From: an uncultured Bacteroidales bacterium
GTDB taxonomy: Bacteria > Bacteroidota > Bacteroidia > Bacteroidales > Paludibacteraceae
NCBI GenBank assembly: GCA_946184195.1
Contig: CAMHEP010000040.1
Span: 1 to 10,934 of the forward strand
Length of the DNA: 10,934 bases
Direction of reading: 5' to 3'
The notes under the pieces were generated by a model, which saw nothing but the letters and a program-made list of their open reading frames with translations, was not told where the DNA came from and searched no databases. The position numbers and the translations under genes were made by a program. Positions 5,782 through 10,934 of this stretch are shown here, in pieces; position 1 is the first letter of the stretch; every line of letters starts with the position of its first letter.

Positions 5782-7297
5782 GAGCTATGTGGTACGCCTT
5801 GCGGTAGTACTTAAAGAAGTATTTCCACTCAGCCTTATGAGCTATATCGGCTGCTGCCTCTCGGGCAGCAGTCTTTTTATCGTCATCCAATCGCATATAA
5901 CGGCATGCGGAATCAGCTATTGTCTCCACCAAATAGCGGAAATTACTATCCGTCCGCTCCACCACCTCGACACCTTGCTCAATATGGCAGGCGCCCTCCT
6001 GACACGCCCATAGTCCGAAGCCTGTTAAACTGGTAGTGATAGTGGGGACATGGAAGGCGACCGACTCCAACGGCGTATAGCCCCATGGCTCATAGTAACT
6101 GGGGAAACATGTGAGGTCCATACCGATAAGCAGGTCATAGTAGGTCATACCATTCATCGCATGCAGGTGCATATTCGGTAGGGCAGTCTTACCATCCAAA
6201 TAATAGGGTACGTAAATAACCGTGACGTGACCAATACGCATAAGCGGTTTATCCAGATAAGGCACCATCACATAAGCAATCACCTCGCGCTCGATATTCT
6301 CGCGATACATTTGCTCTCCCAATGCCTCCATGGCATAAAGGAAAGCATCAATACCCTTGTTCTTCCACTCCAGACGCCCGGCTATGGCAATGAAGACAGG
6401 TTCTCCTACCAAGGCGCGCCCCAGCATCTGCTCTGCCGTGAGACAAAGTGCACGGCGAGCTTCCCCACGGCGTGTATCAAACGCCTTACCTGTCGGCACG
6501 AAACCCGGCTCAAAGCCATTAGGTGTAACGATATCGACAGGTTTATCCAGCAGCTGCTTGCACTCCCGGGCAGTGATGTCACTTACTGTGGTGAAGCAGT
6601 CGGCATAGTGAGCCGCCTCTTTCTCAACAGAGTGCTTGCTCACCATATTCAGCTCCTCCGCCATCTGATCACCATGGTATCCCTCGAAATAATCGTAGAG
6701 CGGTTTGCCGTTACCGGCGATAGAACGACCTATAGAGGTAGCATGCGTCGTGAATAATGTAGCTATCGAGGGACAGAACGAGTGAAGATAGAAGATTGAG
6801 AAAGCCGTCTGCCACTCGTTGGCATGAGCACATATCTTCGCCTTGGATTCGTGACGCCATATCATGTCCGCCAGACTTGCCATCGTCTCACCGCATGCAT
6901 AGCCGAAAAGAGACGACTCATCATAGTCACCGTAGGCAGCATGACTCTTCACCCCATACTCCCGCCATGCCCAACCATATATATCGTTCTTCCTTTCCCA
7001 CAAATGGTCAAAACATAGCAACACGGCAATGGGTTCGCCCGGGATAGTCCAACGTCCTACACGAATCCGCCACTCGGGGTGTGAGCGATGCAACTCCTGC
7101 TGCCACTCAGCTAAAAGCTCATTATCCTGACGGAAAAATTTATTACTTTGTTCACCGAAATCCGGTCCGAAGAAGATGACCTTATCGGGATGTTCTTTCA
7201 CCATGGAGGCAGCACGGGTAGAGAGGACGGCATAGATACCTCCCACCTTATTGCATACCTCCCAACTCGTTTCGAAAATATAATCAGGGGATAGCAT
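5756..7297 (-). CDS. Glycogen synthase of the eukaryote-like GT3 family
   Basis: A cytosolic glucosyltransferase that extends alpha-1,4-glucan chains from a nucleotide-glucose donor. It resembles the fungal/animal GT3 enzymes more than bacterial GlgA (GT5). The N-terminal donor/acceptor loop is WEVCNKVGGIYAVLSTRA (12-29), then LFTTHATSIGR (181-191), FTTVSDITARE (235-245), DIVTPNGF (255-262), GRLEWKNKGID (307-317), and the diagnostic SYYEPWGYTPLE (400-411), in which Glu403 and Glu411 form the E-x7-E motif. At 513 residues it lacks the regulatory extensions of the roughly 700-residue eukaryotic enzymes, as is usual in Bacteroidetes. The donor (UDP- or ADP-glucose) cannot be settled here. It is the last gene of the minus-strand operon, 3 nt after the lipoprotein gene, and its last 26 bp overlap pepD tail to tail. 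Confidence 0.93.
   Translation of the reverse strand: MLSPDYIFETSWEVCNKVGGIYAVLSTRAASMVKEHPDKVIFFGPDFGEQSNKFFRQDNELLAEWQQELHRSHPEWRIRVGRWTIPGEPIAVLLCFDHLWERKNDIYGWAWREYGVKSHAAYGDYDESSLFGYACGETMASLADMIWRHESKAKICAHANEWQTAFSIFYLHSFCPSIATLFTTHATSIGRSIAGNGKPLYDYFEGYHGDQMAEELNMVSKHSVEKEAAHYADCFTTVSDITARECKQLLDKPVDIVTPNGFEPGFVPTGKAFDTRRGEARRALCLTAEQMLGRALVGEPVFIAIAGRLEWKNKGIDAFLYAMEALGEQMYRENIEREVIAYVMVPYLDKPLMRIGHVTVIYVPYYLDGKTALPNMHLHAMNGMTYYDLLIGMDLTCFPSYYEPWGYTPLESVAFHVPTITTSLTGFGLWACQEGACHIEQGVEVVERTDSNFRYLVETIADSACRYMRLDDDKKTAAREAAADIAHKAEWKYFFKYYRKAYHIALTKSLSRG
5851..5878 (+). terminator. Intrinsic terminator for the pepD operon, inside the opposing gene
   Basis: CTGCTGCC (5851-5858) and GGCAGCAG (5864-5871) form a perfect 8-bp GC-rich stem with a 5-nt TCTCG loop, followed at once by TCTTTTT (5872-5878). 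This is a textbook plus-strand intrinsic terminator about 70 nt after the pepD stop codon. On the minus strand the same bases encode the alanine-rich stretch at about residues 475-485 of the glycogen synthase. Confidence 0.8.
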
Positions 7298-7300
7298 AGC

Positions 7301-8392
7301 TTATTTGTAATACTGAAGCCTCTTATCAAATGCCAACTTAACCGCATCATCTTCGTCCGAGATGCGCTCGAAGAGCATTTCGTCACCGTAGGCATTATTA
7401 TCGCTCAGGATGAAAGGCAGTGAATGAATACCCGCATCGGTTGCCACATAGAGTCGCTGGTGAATAGGGTCCTCACAGATCGCGCGCATATGGGCATCCA
7501 TCGTACCTTGGGTGACGATGCGCGTGTTGTTGCTGCCATTGAGGTTCATGATATAGAGGTAACGGTCTTGTTCGCTGATATAGTATATCTTACCTTGATT
7601 GATACGGAAATGCCGTGTGGTGACGCCTGACGGCAAGGGCAAATCGCCACATCGGTATGTACGTCCGTTATAGATTTGCGCAGTGTCCTGATAGTTATTC
7701 AAACTATCGCGTTGCGAGGCTGAGAGGGCAGCCTGCGGTTCGTAGCGTTCGCCACTCATACGGATACGATAACAACTATCCAATGCCTGCACCAACAGTG
7801 CCGGTAGAGGCTTATCCATCACCTGATAATCACGGCTAACCACCTCCGTCTTGTCATCCATAGTGACACGCACTACCACACTCACTTTCTCCATCGGACG
7901 GGTGAAGTAGATTTTCAGTTTATCATTCGTCATCGTGTCGTTCAGAACCTTGAAGCAGGTCTGATTCATGCTCGCGATAGACCATTGGTATTGCACTTTC
8001 TTGTTATATGGATTATAAACATCCGCCGTGAAGACAACATCCGTGAACATAGGAATACCCTTAGCTTCGACCGAGTCGACCGAGCAATATAATTGTGCCG
8101 CCGTATCAAGTACCGTCACTATCTTCGTGCACGACCAACTCTCACGGTTATCCACCACCAACCGAACCGTATATTTACCGGGTTTACGGAATCGGTGGGA
8201 AGGGCTCTGCGTGGAGGTTGCCGTCGAGTCGCCGAAGGTCCAATACCAGTCCGTACCCCGTGTACTGCGATTAGTAAATTGAACCCACATACCCGCTCTG
8301 GGTGACGTGGGGGTATAGGTAAAATCGACCGAGTTATTCTTGCACGCCATGAGCGCACAGCATAGCATCAAGTATATCCATTTGTTTCTCAT
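7301..8392 (-). CDS. PKD-domain lipoprotein of unknown function
   Basis: A predicted envelope lipoprotein of 363 residues. I chose the ATG at 8392 over upstream ATGs (8398, 8431) because it gives a compact signal peptide: MRNKWIYLMLCCALMAC, with Cys17 in an LMAC lipobox. A PKD-like beta-sandwich follows at about 20-80, with WYWTFGDS and HRFRKPGKYTVRLVV as the family's WxFGD and Y-T-V-x-L strands. A second beta-rich stretch (about 95-180) may be another immunoglobulin-like fold. From about 225 there are short repeated strand patterns (GKIYYISEQDRYLYIMNLNG, QRLYVATDAGIHSLPF) that look like partial beta-propeller or sugar-binding repeats. The start lies 59 nt inside miaA in another frame. I do not recognise a specific function. 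Its place beside glycogen synthase is not informative enough to assign it a role in glucan metabolism. Confidence 0.82.
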   Translation of the reverse strand: MRNKWIYLMLCCALMACKNNSVDFTYTPTSPRAGMWVQFTNRSTRGTDWYWTFGDSTATSTQSPSHRFRKPGKYTVRLVVDNRESWSCTKIVTVLDTAAQLYCSVDSVEAKGIPMFTDVVFTADVYNPYNKKVQYQWSIASMNQTCFKVLNDTMTNDKLKIYFTRPMEKVSVVVRVTMDDKTEVVSRDYQVMDKPLPALLVQALDSCYRIRMSGERYEPQAALSASQRDSLNNYQDTAQIYNGRTYRCGDLPLPSGVTTRHFRINQGKIYYISEQDRYLYIMNLNGSNNTRIVTQGTMDAHMRAICEDPIHQRLYVATDAGIHSLPFILSDNNAYGDEMLFERISDEDDAVKLAFDKRLQYYK

Positions 8393-9260
8393 AATCATCG
8401 TCGGCGTTGAGCCATTGTATCTGTTTATCACGGCGAAACCACGTCAACTGGCGTTTCGCATAATGCCGCGAGTTTTGTTGAATCATTCGTATCGCCTCCT
8501 CGCATGTCCATTGTCCGTCTATATAACGGAACATCTCCTTGTAGCCCACGGTATTGAGGCTATTAAGATGGCGATAGGGCATCACCTGCCGTGCTTCGCT
8601 TTCCAATCCCTGCTCCATCATCATCAAGACACGAGCATTAATACGTTCATAGAGAGACTCCCGTGAGCGAAACAAAGCTACCTTGATGATGCGGAAGGGT
8701 CTTTGCTTAGGTTGCAAACCCTCCCGAAAAGACGAGTAGGGCTGCAAGGCGGCTCTGCTCACCTCCACACAGTGCATCAGCCGTTGGGGATTCTGCCTGT
8801 CGACCATTTGCCAGTATACAGGGTCTATACGTTGCACCTCTTGCTGCAACCACTCGAGTCCCATAGATGAATACAAGCTCTGCACCTCTCGACGTATCGA
8901 TTCCGGCACTGCCGGTATATCATCCAAACCATGGCAAACAGCATCTATATAAAGCATACTGCCACCGCTGAGGATGAGGGTATCCCGTTCCCGAAAGAGG
9001 TCATCCAGCAAAGTCAGGCAATCCCTCTCGTATTGACCGGCATTATAATCTTCCGTAAGCGACTTGGTACCGACAAAATAATGCTTAACACGCTCTTGTT
9101 CCTGCGCGGTGGGGGCTGCTGTACCGATAGGAATCTCCCTATATATTTGCCGGGAATCCGCACCTATAATCGGCGAAGACAATCGCTCTGCCAACCTCAG
9201 GCATAACTCCGTCTTGCCGACTCCGGTAGGTCCGGTTATGACCAATAACGTCTTCCCCAC
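8334..9260 (-). CDS. miaA: tRNA dimethylallyltransferase
   Basis: Adds the dimethylallyl group to N6 of adenosine 37 in tRNAs that read codons beginning with U, the first step of i6A/ms2i6A synthesis. The 308 residues carry all expected motifs: the P-loop GPTGVGKT (10-17), GADSRQIYREIPIGTAAPT with Asp34 and Ser35 (33-51), SGGSMLYIDA (98-107, SM replacing the more usual TG), GLDDIP, DRQNPQRLMHCVEV in the tRNA-binding insertion, and NTVGYKEM in the C-terminal half. The C-terminus (LDAMLCAHGVQE) extends past the usual end of conservation and contains the overlap with the lipoprotein gene. It starts 11 nt after the upstream acidic-protein gene stop, so the two are very likely cotranscribed. Confidence 0.97.
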   Translation of the reverse strand: MGKTLLVITGPTGVGKTELCLRLAERLSSPIIGADSRQIYREIPIGTAAPTAQEQERVKHYFVGTKSLTEDYNAGQYERDCLTLLDDLFRERDTLILSGGSMLYIDAVCHGLDDIPAVPESIRREVQSLYSSMGLEWLQQEVQRIDPVYWQMVDRQNPQRLMHCVEVSRAALQPYSSFREGLQPKQRPFRIIKVALFRSRESLYERINARVLMMMEQGLESEARQVMPYRHLNSLNTVGYKEMFRYIDGQWTCEEAIRMIQQNSRHYAKRQLTWFRRDKQIQWLNADDDYEKQMDILDAMLCAHGVQE

Positions 9261-9271
9261 AATCGTCCCCG

Positions 9272-9826
9272 TTAGAACATCGAACCGTCCTCAAAACTAA
9301 GGTCTTGGAATCCCTCCATATCGATATCCCCTTCGTCGTACTGACTATCTCCATAGAAATCCTCATCGCTCTCCCAGTCAGCTTTACCATCCTTGCCCAC
9401 GATACCGGTCAGCGGGTCTTCGGTATGCAGTTGCTTAGGAGCCTTGCCGCTCTTCTCCACACACTGCACACCCTCCATAGAGCCGGGTAATATCTCCTTG
9501 ACCGAACCAAAGAAATAGCGCTCGAACATAGGGTCGAAGATATACATGAGGCGCTGTCCTTGTTCCGTGATGAGGTCGCTCAGACGGGTCTCACTCATCA
9601 CCATATTGTCGTACTCAAAGTTGGAATCCATCTCTACGAGCGTCACCTCCTGTCCCTTCTCCCAGCGGTCATTACACAGGAAGAATGATGTCATCTGATC
9701 GTCCGGATACTTGACAGACTCCAAGATTGCCTTATGCAGATCCAGGAACGTAGCCTCACTATCGGCCTCGAATACGCGACGAAAGTTATCGCCTTCCTCG
9801 CAAGAGAATGTAATTTTATAAATCAT
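9272..9826 (-). CDS. Plasmid pRiA4b ORF-3-like (PRiA4_ORF3) protein with acidic tail
   Basis: A 184-residue soluble protein. Residues 1-100 fit the pRiA4b ORF-3-like fold, a small domain widely found in bacteria with no established biochemical role: MIYKITFSCEE, RRVFEADSEATFLDLHKAIL, SFFLCNDRWEKGQEVTL, and LITEQGQRLMYIFDPMFERYFF. The name comes from a plasmid ORF and does not imply mobility here. The last 45 residues or so are strongly acidic (DWESDEDFYGDSQYDEGD) and probably disordered. It lies 11 nt upstream of miaA and 74 nt downstream of the nucleosidase gene, with no recognisable promoter of its own. Its start codon overlaps the stop of a tiny upstream reading frame in an ATGA arrangement. 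Confidence 0.78.
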   Translation of the reverse strand: MIYKITFSCEEGDNFRRVFEADSEATFLDLHKAILESVKYPDDQMTSFFLCNDRWEKGQEVTLVEMDSNFEYDNMVMSETRLSDLITEQGQRLMYIFDPMFERYFFGSVKEILPGSMEGVQCVEKSGKAPKQLHTEDPLTGIVGKDGKADWESDEDFYGDSQYDEGDIDMEGFQDLSFEDGSMF

Positions 9827-9879
9827 GTTCGTACTACTAAAATGTCTTTCTTTGTTTTTAGCTTTTGTACATCAATCAT
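9823..9879 (-). CDS. Possible 18-residue leader peptide (tentative)
   Basis: An ATG at 9879 opens MIDVQKLKTKKDILVVRT, whose TGA stop (9825-9823) overlaps the ATG of the acidic-protein gene as ATGA, an arrangement that allows translational coupling. An in-frame ATG at 9894 would add five residues. A purine-rich GAAGGGA sits upstream but only 2 nt from the ATG, too close for a good ribosome binding site. It may be chance: a gap of this size often contains a short open frame. Confidence 0.25.
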   Translation of the reverse strand: MIDVQKLKTKKDILVVRT

Positions 9880-9900
9880 TGTCCCTTCGTACATCCTTTA

Positions 9901-10446
9901 TCACTTTCCGTCCACGCCCGCTGCAACCTGACGATAGTCGTGTAACGACAGGTTATCGCTCACTATCTTGAGTGCATAGAGCCGGCGAAAACCGAAAGCG
10001 GCAATGTAGGCTAACTCCATGTCAAAAGTGCAATCGCGATAGTCCGAAGCCAAGACGAAATCGGCACCCGAATAGTTGCACGCCGTGAGGACTTCATGAT
10101 CATGCTTGAGCCACTCGGCAGGAACGGGCGAAAGCGACAAGGCGGGTTCGGGATAAGAACAATTGGGATGATTAAGCTTAACCTCATTCACAACGACAGC
10201 AGTATTGATAGGGAAATTGGCAGAACCGGCATAACCGATGTTCAGCACTTCCGTATCGGTCGCATCGTAGGCGGAAAGGGCGCGAATGACGTTGACTGCC
10301 CCTACTCCGCTCACGACTATTGTCCACTCACTCCCGTCCGGCATGGTAACTTTGTTACCGCACACTGATGCATTCAGATATTTTTCTATCAGTTTCTTTT
10401 CGCCGATAAGGTCGCCCTCCTCGGCAAGGAGAAGAATTCGTTTCAT
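9901..10446 (-). CDS. MTA/SAH nucleosidase-like nucleoside phosphorylase family protein
   Basis: A cytosolic enzyme of the nucleoside phosphorylase superfamily, closest in layout to 5'-methylthioadenosine/S-adenosylhomocysteine nucleosidase. Visible motifs are LLLAEEGDL with Glu9/Glu10 near the position of MTAN Glu12, SGVGAVNVIRAL (46-57), LNIGYAGS (68-75), FDMELAYIA with Glu144 at the ribose-contact position, and KIVSDN with Asp164 at the general-acid position. At 181 residues it is shorter than standard MTAN (about 230), and the mid-region that binds the 5' substituent is reduced, so substrate range is uncertain. The start at 10446 is preferred over longer in-frame starts (up to 10695) because a consensus promoter lies inside that extension and homology begins at MKRILLL. 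It is the first gene of the minus-strand operon. Confidence 0.82.
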   Translation of the reverse strand: MKRILLLAEEGDLIGEKKLIEKYLNASVCGNKVTMPDGSEWTIVVSGVGAVNVIRALSAYDATDTEVLNIGYAGSANFPINTAVVVNEVKLNHPNCSYPEPALSLSPVPAEWLKHDHEVLTACNYSGADFVLASDYRDCTFDMELAYIAAFGFRRLYALKIVSDNLSLHDYRQVAAGVDGK

Positions 10447-10450
10447 GCTG

Positions 10451-10458
10451 CAAAGGTA
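10451..10458 (-). promoter_or_regulatory. Promoter of the minus-strand operon (leaderless)
   Basis: Read on the minus strand, TACCTTTG (10458 to 10451) is preceded by a -33 T-run ending TTTG (10482 to 10479) after a 20-nt spacer. Only CAGC separates the -7 box from the ATG at 10446. In Bacteroidetes transcription begins several nucleotides after this box, so the transcript should start at or next to the start codon. Confidence 0.8.
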
Positions 10459-10477
10459 GTAATAATTTAGGATATAT

Positions 10478-10511
10478 GCAAAAAAAAACTTCATCCGATG
10501 CTTTTTTTTGC
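10478..10511. repeat. A-tract/T-tract inverted repeat at the -33 region
   Basis: GCAAAAAAAA (10478-10487) and TTTTTTTTGC (10502-10511) are exact 10-bp inverted repeats around a 14-nt centre. The left arm supplies the -33 element of the minus-strand operon promoter, and the right arm lies upstream of it. It could be curved DNA acting as an UP-like element, or a binding site for a nucleoid protein or regulator. Confidence 0.65.
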
Positions 10512-10680
10512 AGACCTCTACCTCGTCAGACCGCACCGCGCGGGTTTGCAAAGCAAACATAGAAATAGTCGTTTGAGCCATGCGAAACAAGAACTCCTCA
10601 CAACCGACACAAGACCGAGACACAAAAACCACCTTCCGAATCGAAAATCTATGATTTTCCATAGTTCGTACACGATTAAT
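10512..10680. other. Upstream intergenic stretch with two small hairpins
   Basis: No gene is supported here. There are two perfect small inverted repeats: GTTTGC (10544-10549) with GCAAAC (10553-10558), loop AAA; and GAAAATC (10643-10649) with GATTTTC (10653-10659), loop TAT. The second is about 30 nt upstream of the -33 element of the plus-strand promoter, a position suited to an activator site. The minus frame is open through this segment into the nucleosidase gene, but its predicted extension resembles no domain I know and includes the promoter. Confidence 0.5.
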
Positions 10681-10688
10681 TATTTTTT

Positions 10689-10720
10689 CTTGCATATCTC
10701 AGATTTTTTTCGTATCTTTG
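10689..10720 (+). promoter_or_regulatory. Plus-strand promoter for the right-edge gene
   Basis: CTTG (10689-10692) as the -33 element and TATCTTTG (10713-10720) as the -7 box, 20 nt apart, in very A/T-rich DNA. The initial transcript would begin around 10725, leaving a leader of roughly 160 nt before the ATG at 10884. Confidence 0.75.
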
Positions 10721-10883
10721 CACCCGCAAAGTACTACAGGACCCCCAACGGACGCTAACGGAGTGCATCCGGTGGGGAAAGCGTAGCTTACGGCGAAAGT
10801 TCATATGACCGATGTATCGGGAATCGTACTGAGCCGTAAAGCAAGCGCAGTATCTTTGCACGCAATTTGTGTGCAGAAAGAAA
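10721..10883 (+). ncRNA. Structured 5' leader, candidate cis-regulatory RNA
   Basis: Three stems are visible. Stem A: CCCCA (10743-10747) with TGGGG (10773-10777), then CGGA (10749-10752) with TCCG (10768-10771), loop containing TAACGGA. Stem B: TTACGGC (10788-10794) with GCCGTAA (10833-10839), extendable by GCTT/AAGC, enclosing CCGA-TGTA-TCGG (10809-10820). Stem C: TGCACGC (10857-10863) with GTGTGCA (10869-10875), one G-U pair, just before the start codon. AAGC (10779-10782) can instead pair with GCTT (10786-10789), which would compete with stem B. I match it to no riboswitch class I know (TPP, cobalamin, SAM, c-di-GMP, guanidine and tetrahydrofolate were considered), and there is no clear terminator. 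Confidence 0.45.
10851..10858 (+). promoter_or_regulatory. Possible second -7 box within the leader
   Basis: TATCTTTG recurs here as part of a 12-nt exact repeat, GTATCTTTGCAC, present at 10712-10723 and 10850-10861. No TTTG-like -33 element lies at the right distance upstream (around 10827-10831), so it may be weak, activator-dependent, or not a promoter. Confidence 0.35.
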
Positions 10884-10934
10884 ATGAAGGCAACATCAGA
10901 CATATTACAGACAATTGCCCGCTATCGCCAGTTG
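10884..10934 (+). CDS. N-terminus of an unidentified protein, cut by the window edge
   Basis: The first 17 residues, MKATSDILQTIARYRQL, are open to the right edge. The start is supported by an A-rich upstream stretch (AGAAAGAAA) typical of Bacteroidetes initiation sites, by the promoter and leader upstream, and by an in-frame stop at 10830 that limits upstream extension. The residues look like an amphipathic helix with no signal peptide, suggesting a cytosolic protein. This is too little to assign a family. A competing frame from the ATG at 10805 is also open to the edge but is less protein-like. Confidence 0.6.
   Translation, partial: MKATSDILQTIARYRQL

Noticed and set aside
6227..6757. A 176-codon open frame antisense to the glycogen synthase
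   Set aside because: The opposite strand encodes conserved GT3 motifs over the whole interval. The antisense product has no domain pattern and no promoter.
9272..9826. The pRiA4b ORF-3 family name taken as evidence of a plasmid or transposon
   Set aside because: The family is widespread on chromosomes, and there are no transposase, terminal repeats or other mobility genes nearby. Composition and operon context match its neighbours.
10805..10934. Alternative plus-strand frame starting at 10805 and open to the edge
   Set aside because: It crosses stem B, stem C and the second TATCTTTG motif, and has no good initiation context. The frame from 10884 has a better upstream A-rich stretch and a more protein-like translation, though the short view leaves some doubt.

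Overview
The window looks like chromosomal DNA from a member of the Bacteroidales, possibly Prevotellaceae-like (the family is a guess). The signs are Bacteroidetes-type promoters (-33 TTTG and -7 TAnnTTTG, several matching TACCTTTG or TATCTTTG), little visible Shine-Dalgarno sequence, lipoproteins with short signal peptides, a eukaryote-like GT3 glycogen synthase, and an orphan 5'-nucleotidase C-terminal-domain lipoprotein. I see no phage, IS, CRISPR, tRNA or rRNA signature.

Layout. (1) Positions 1-464 have no convincing gene. They are packed with short repeats and hairpins, including a three-copy 11-bp tandem repeat and a roughly 94-nt imperfect inverted repeat. (2) A minus-strand NorM-type MATE transporter (465-1802) diverges from a plus-strand three-gene operon (1883-5781) across an 80-bp gap, which contains a near-perfectly palindromic pair of overlapping promoters. 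(3) The plus operon encodes a 5'-nucleotidase-C-domain lipoprotein, an exported C69 (U34) dipeptidase and a cytosolic M20C dipeptidase, PepD. It most likely ends at an intrinsic terminator that lies inside the 3' end of the convergent glycogen synthase gene. (4) A minus-strand five-gene operon runs from 10446 to 5756: MTAN-like nucleosidase, pRiA4b ORF-3-like acidic protein, miaA, PKD-domain lipoprotein, GT3 glycogen synthase. Its first gene has a promoter so close to its ATG that the mRNA should be leaderless. (5) A 437-bp divergent intergenic region holds an A/T-tract inverted repeat, two small hairpins, a strong plus-strand promoter and a leader of about 160 nt with several alternative stems. 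It leads into a gene cut off by the right edge (10884 onward).

Function. The plus operon looks like scavenging: exported dipeptidase, cytosolic dipeptidase, and a nucleotide-binding lipoprotein of unclear activity. The minus operon mixes housekeeping (tRNA A37 prenylation, adenosyl-metabolite salvage) with glycogen synthesis. The genes themselves are mostly ordinary Bacteroidales core genes. The less explained material is in the non-coding DNA: the structured left flank, the palindromic divergent promoter, the structured leader at the right edge, and the terminator embedded antisense in a coding region.
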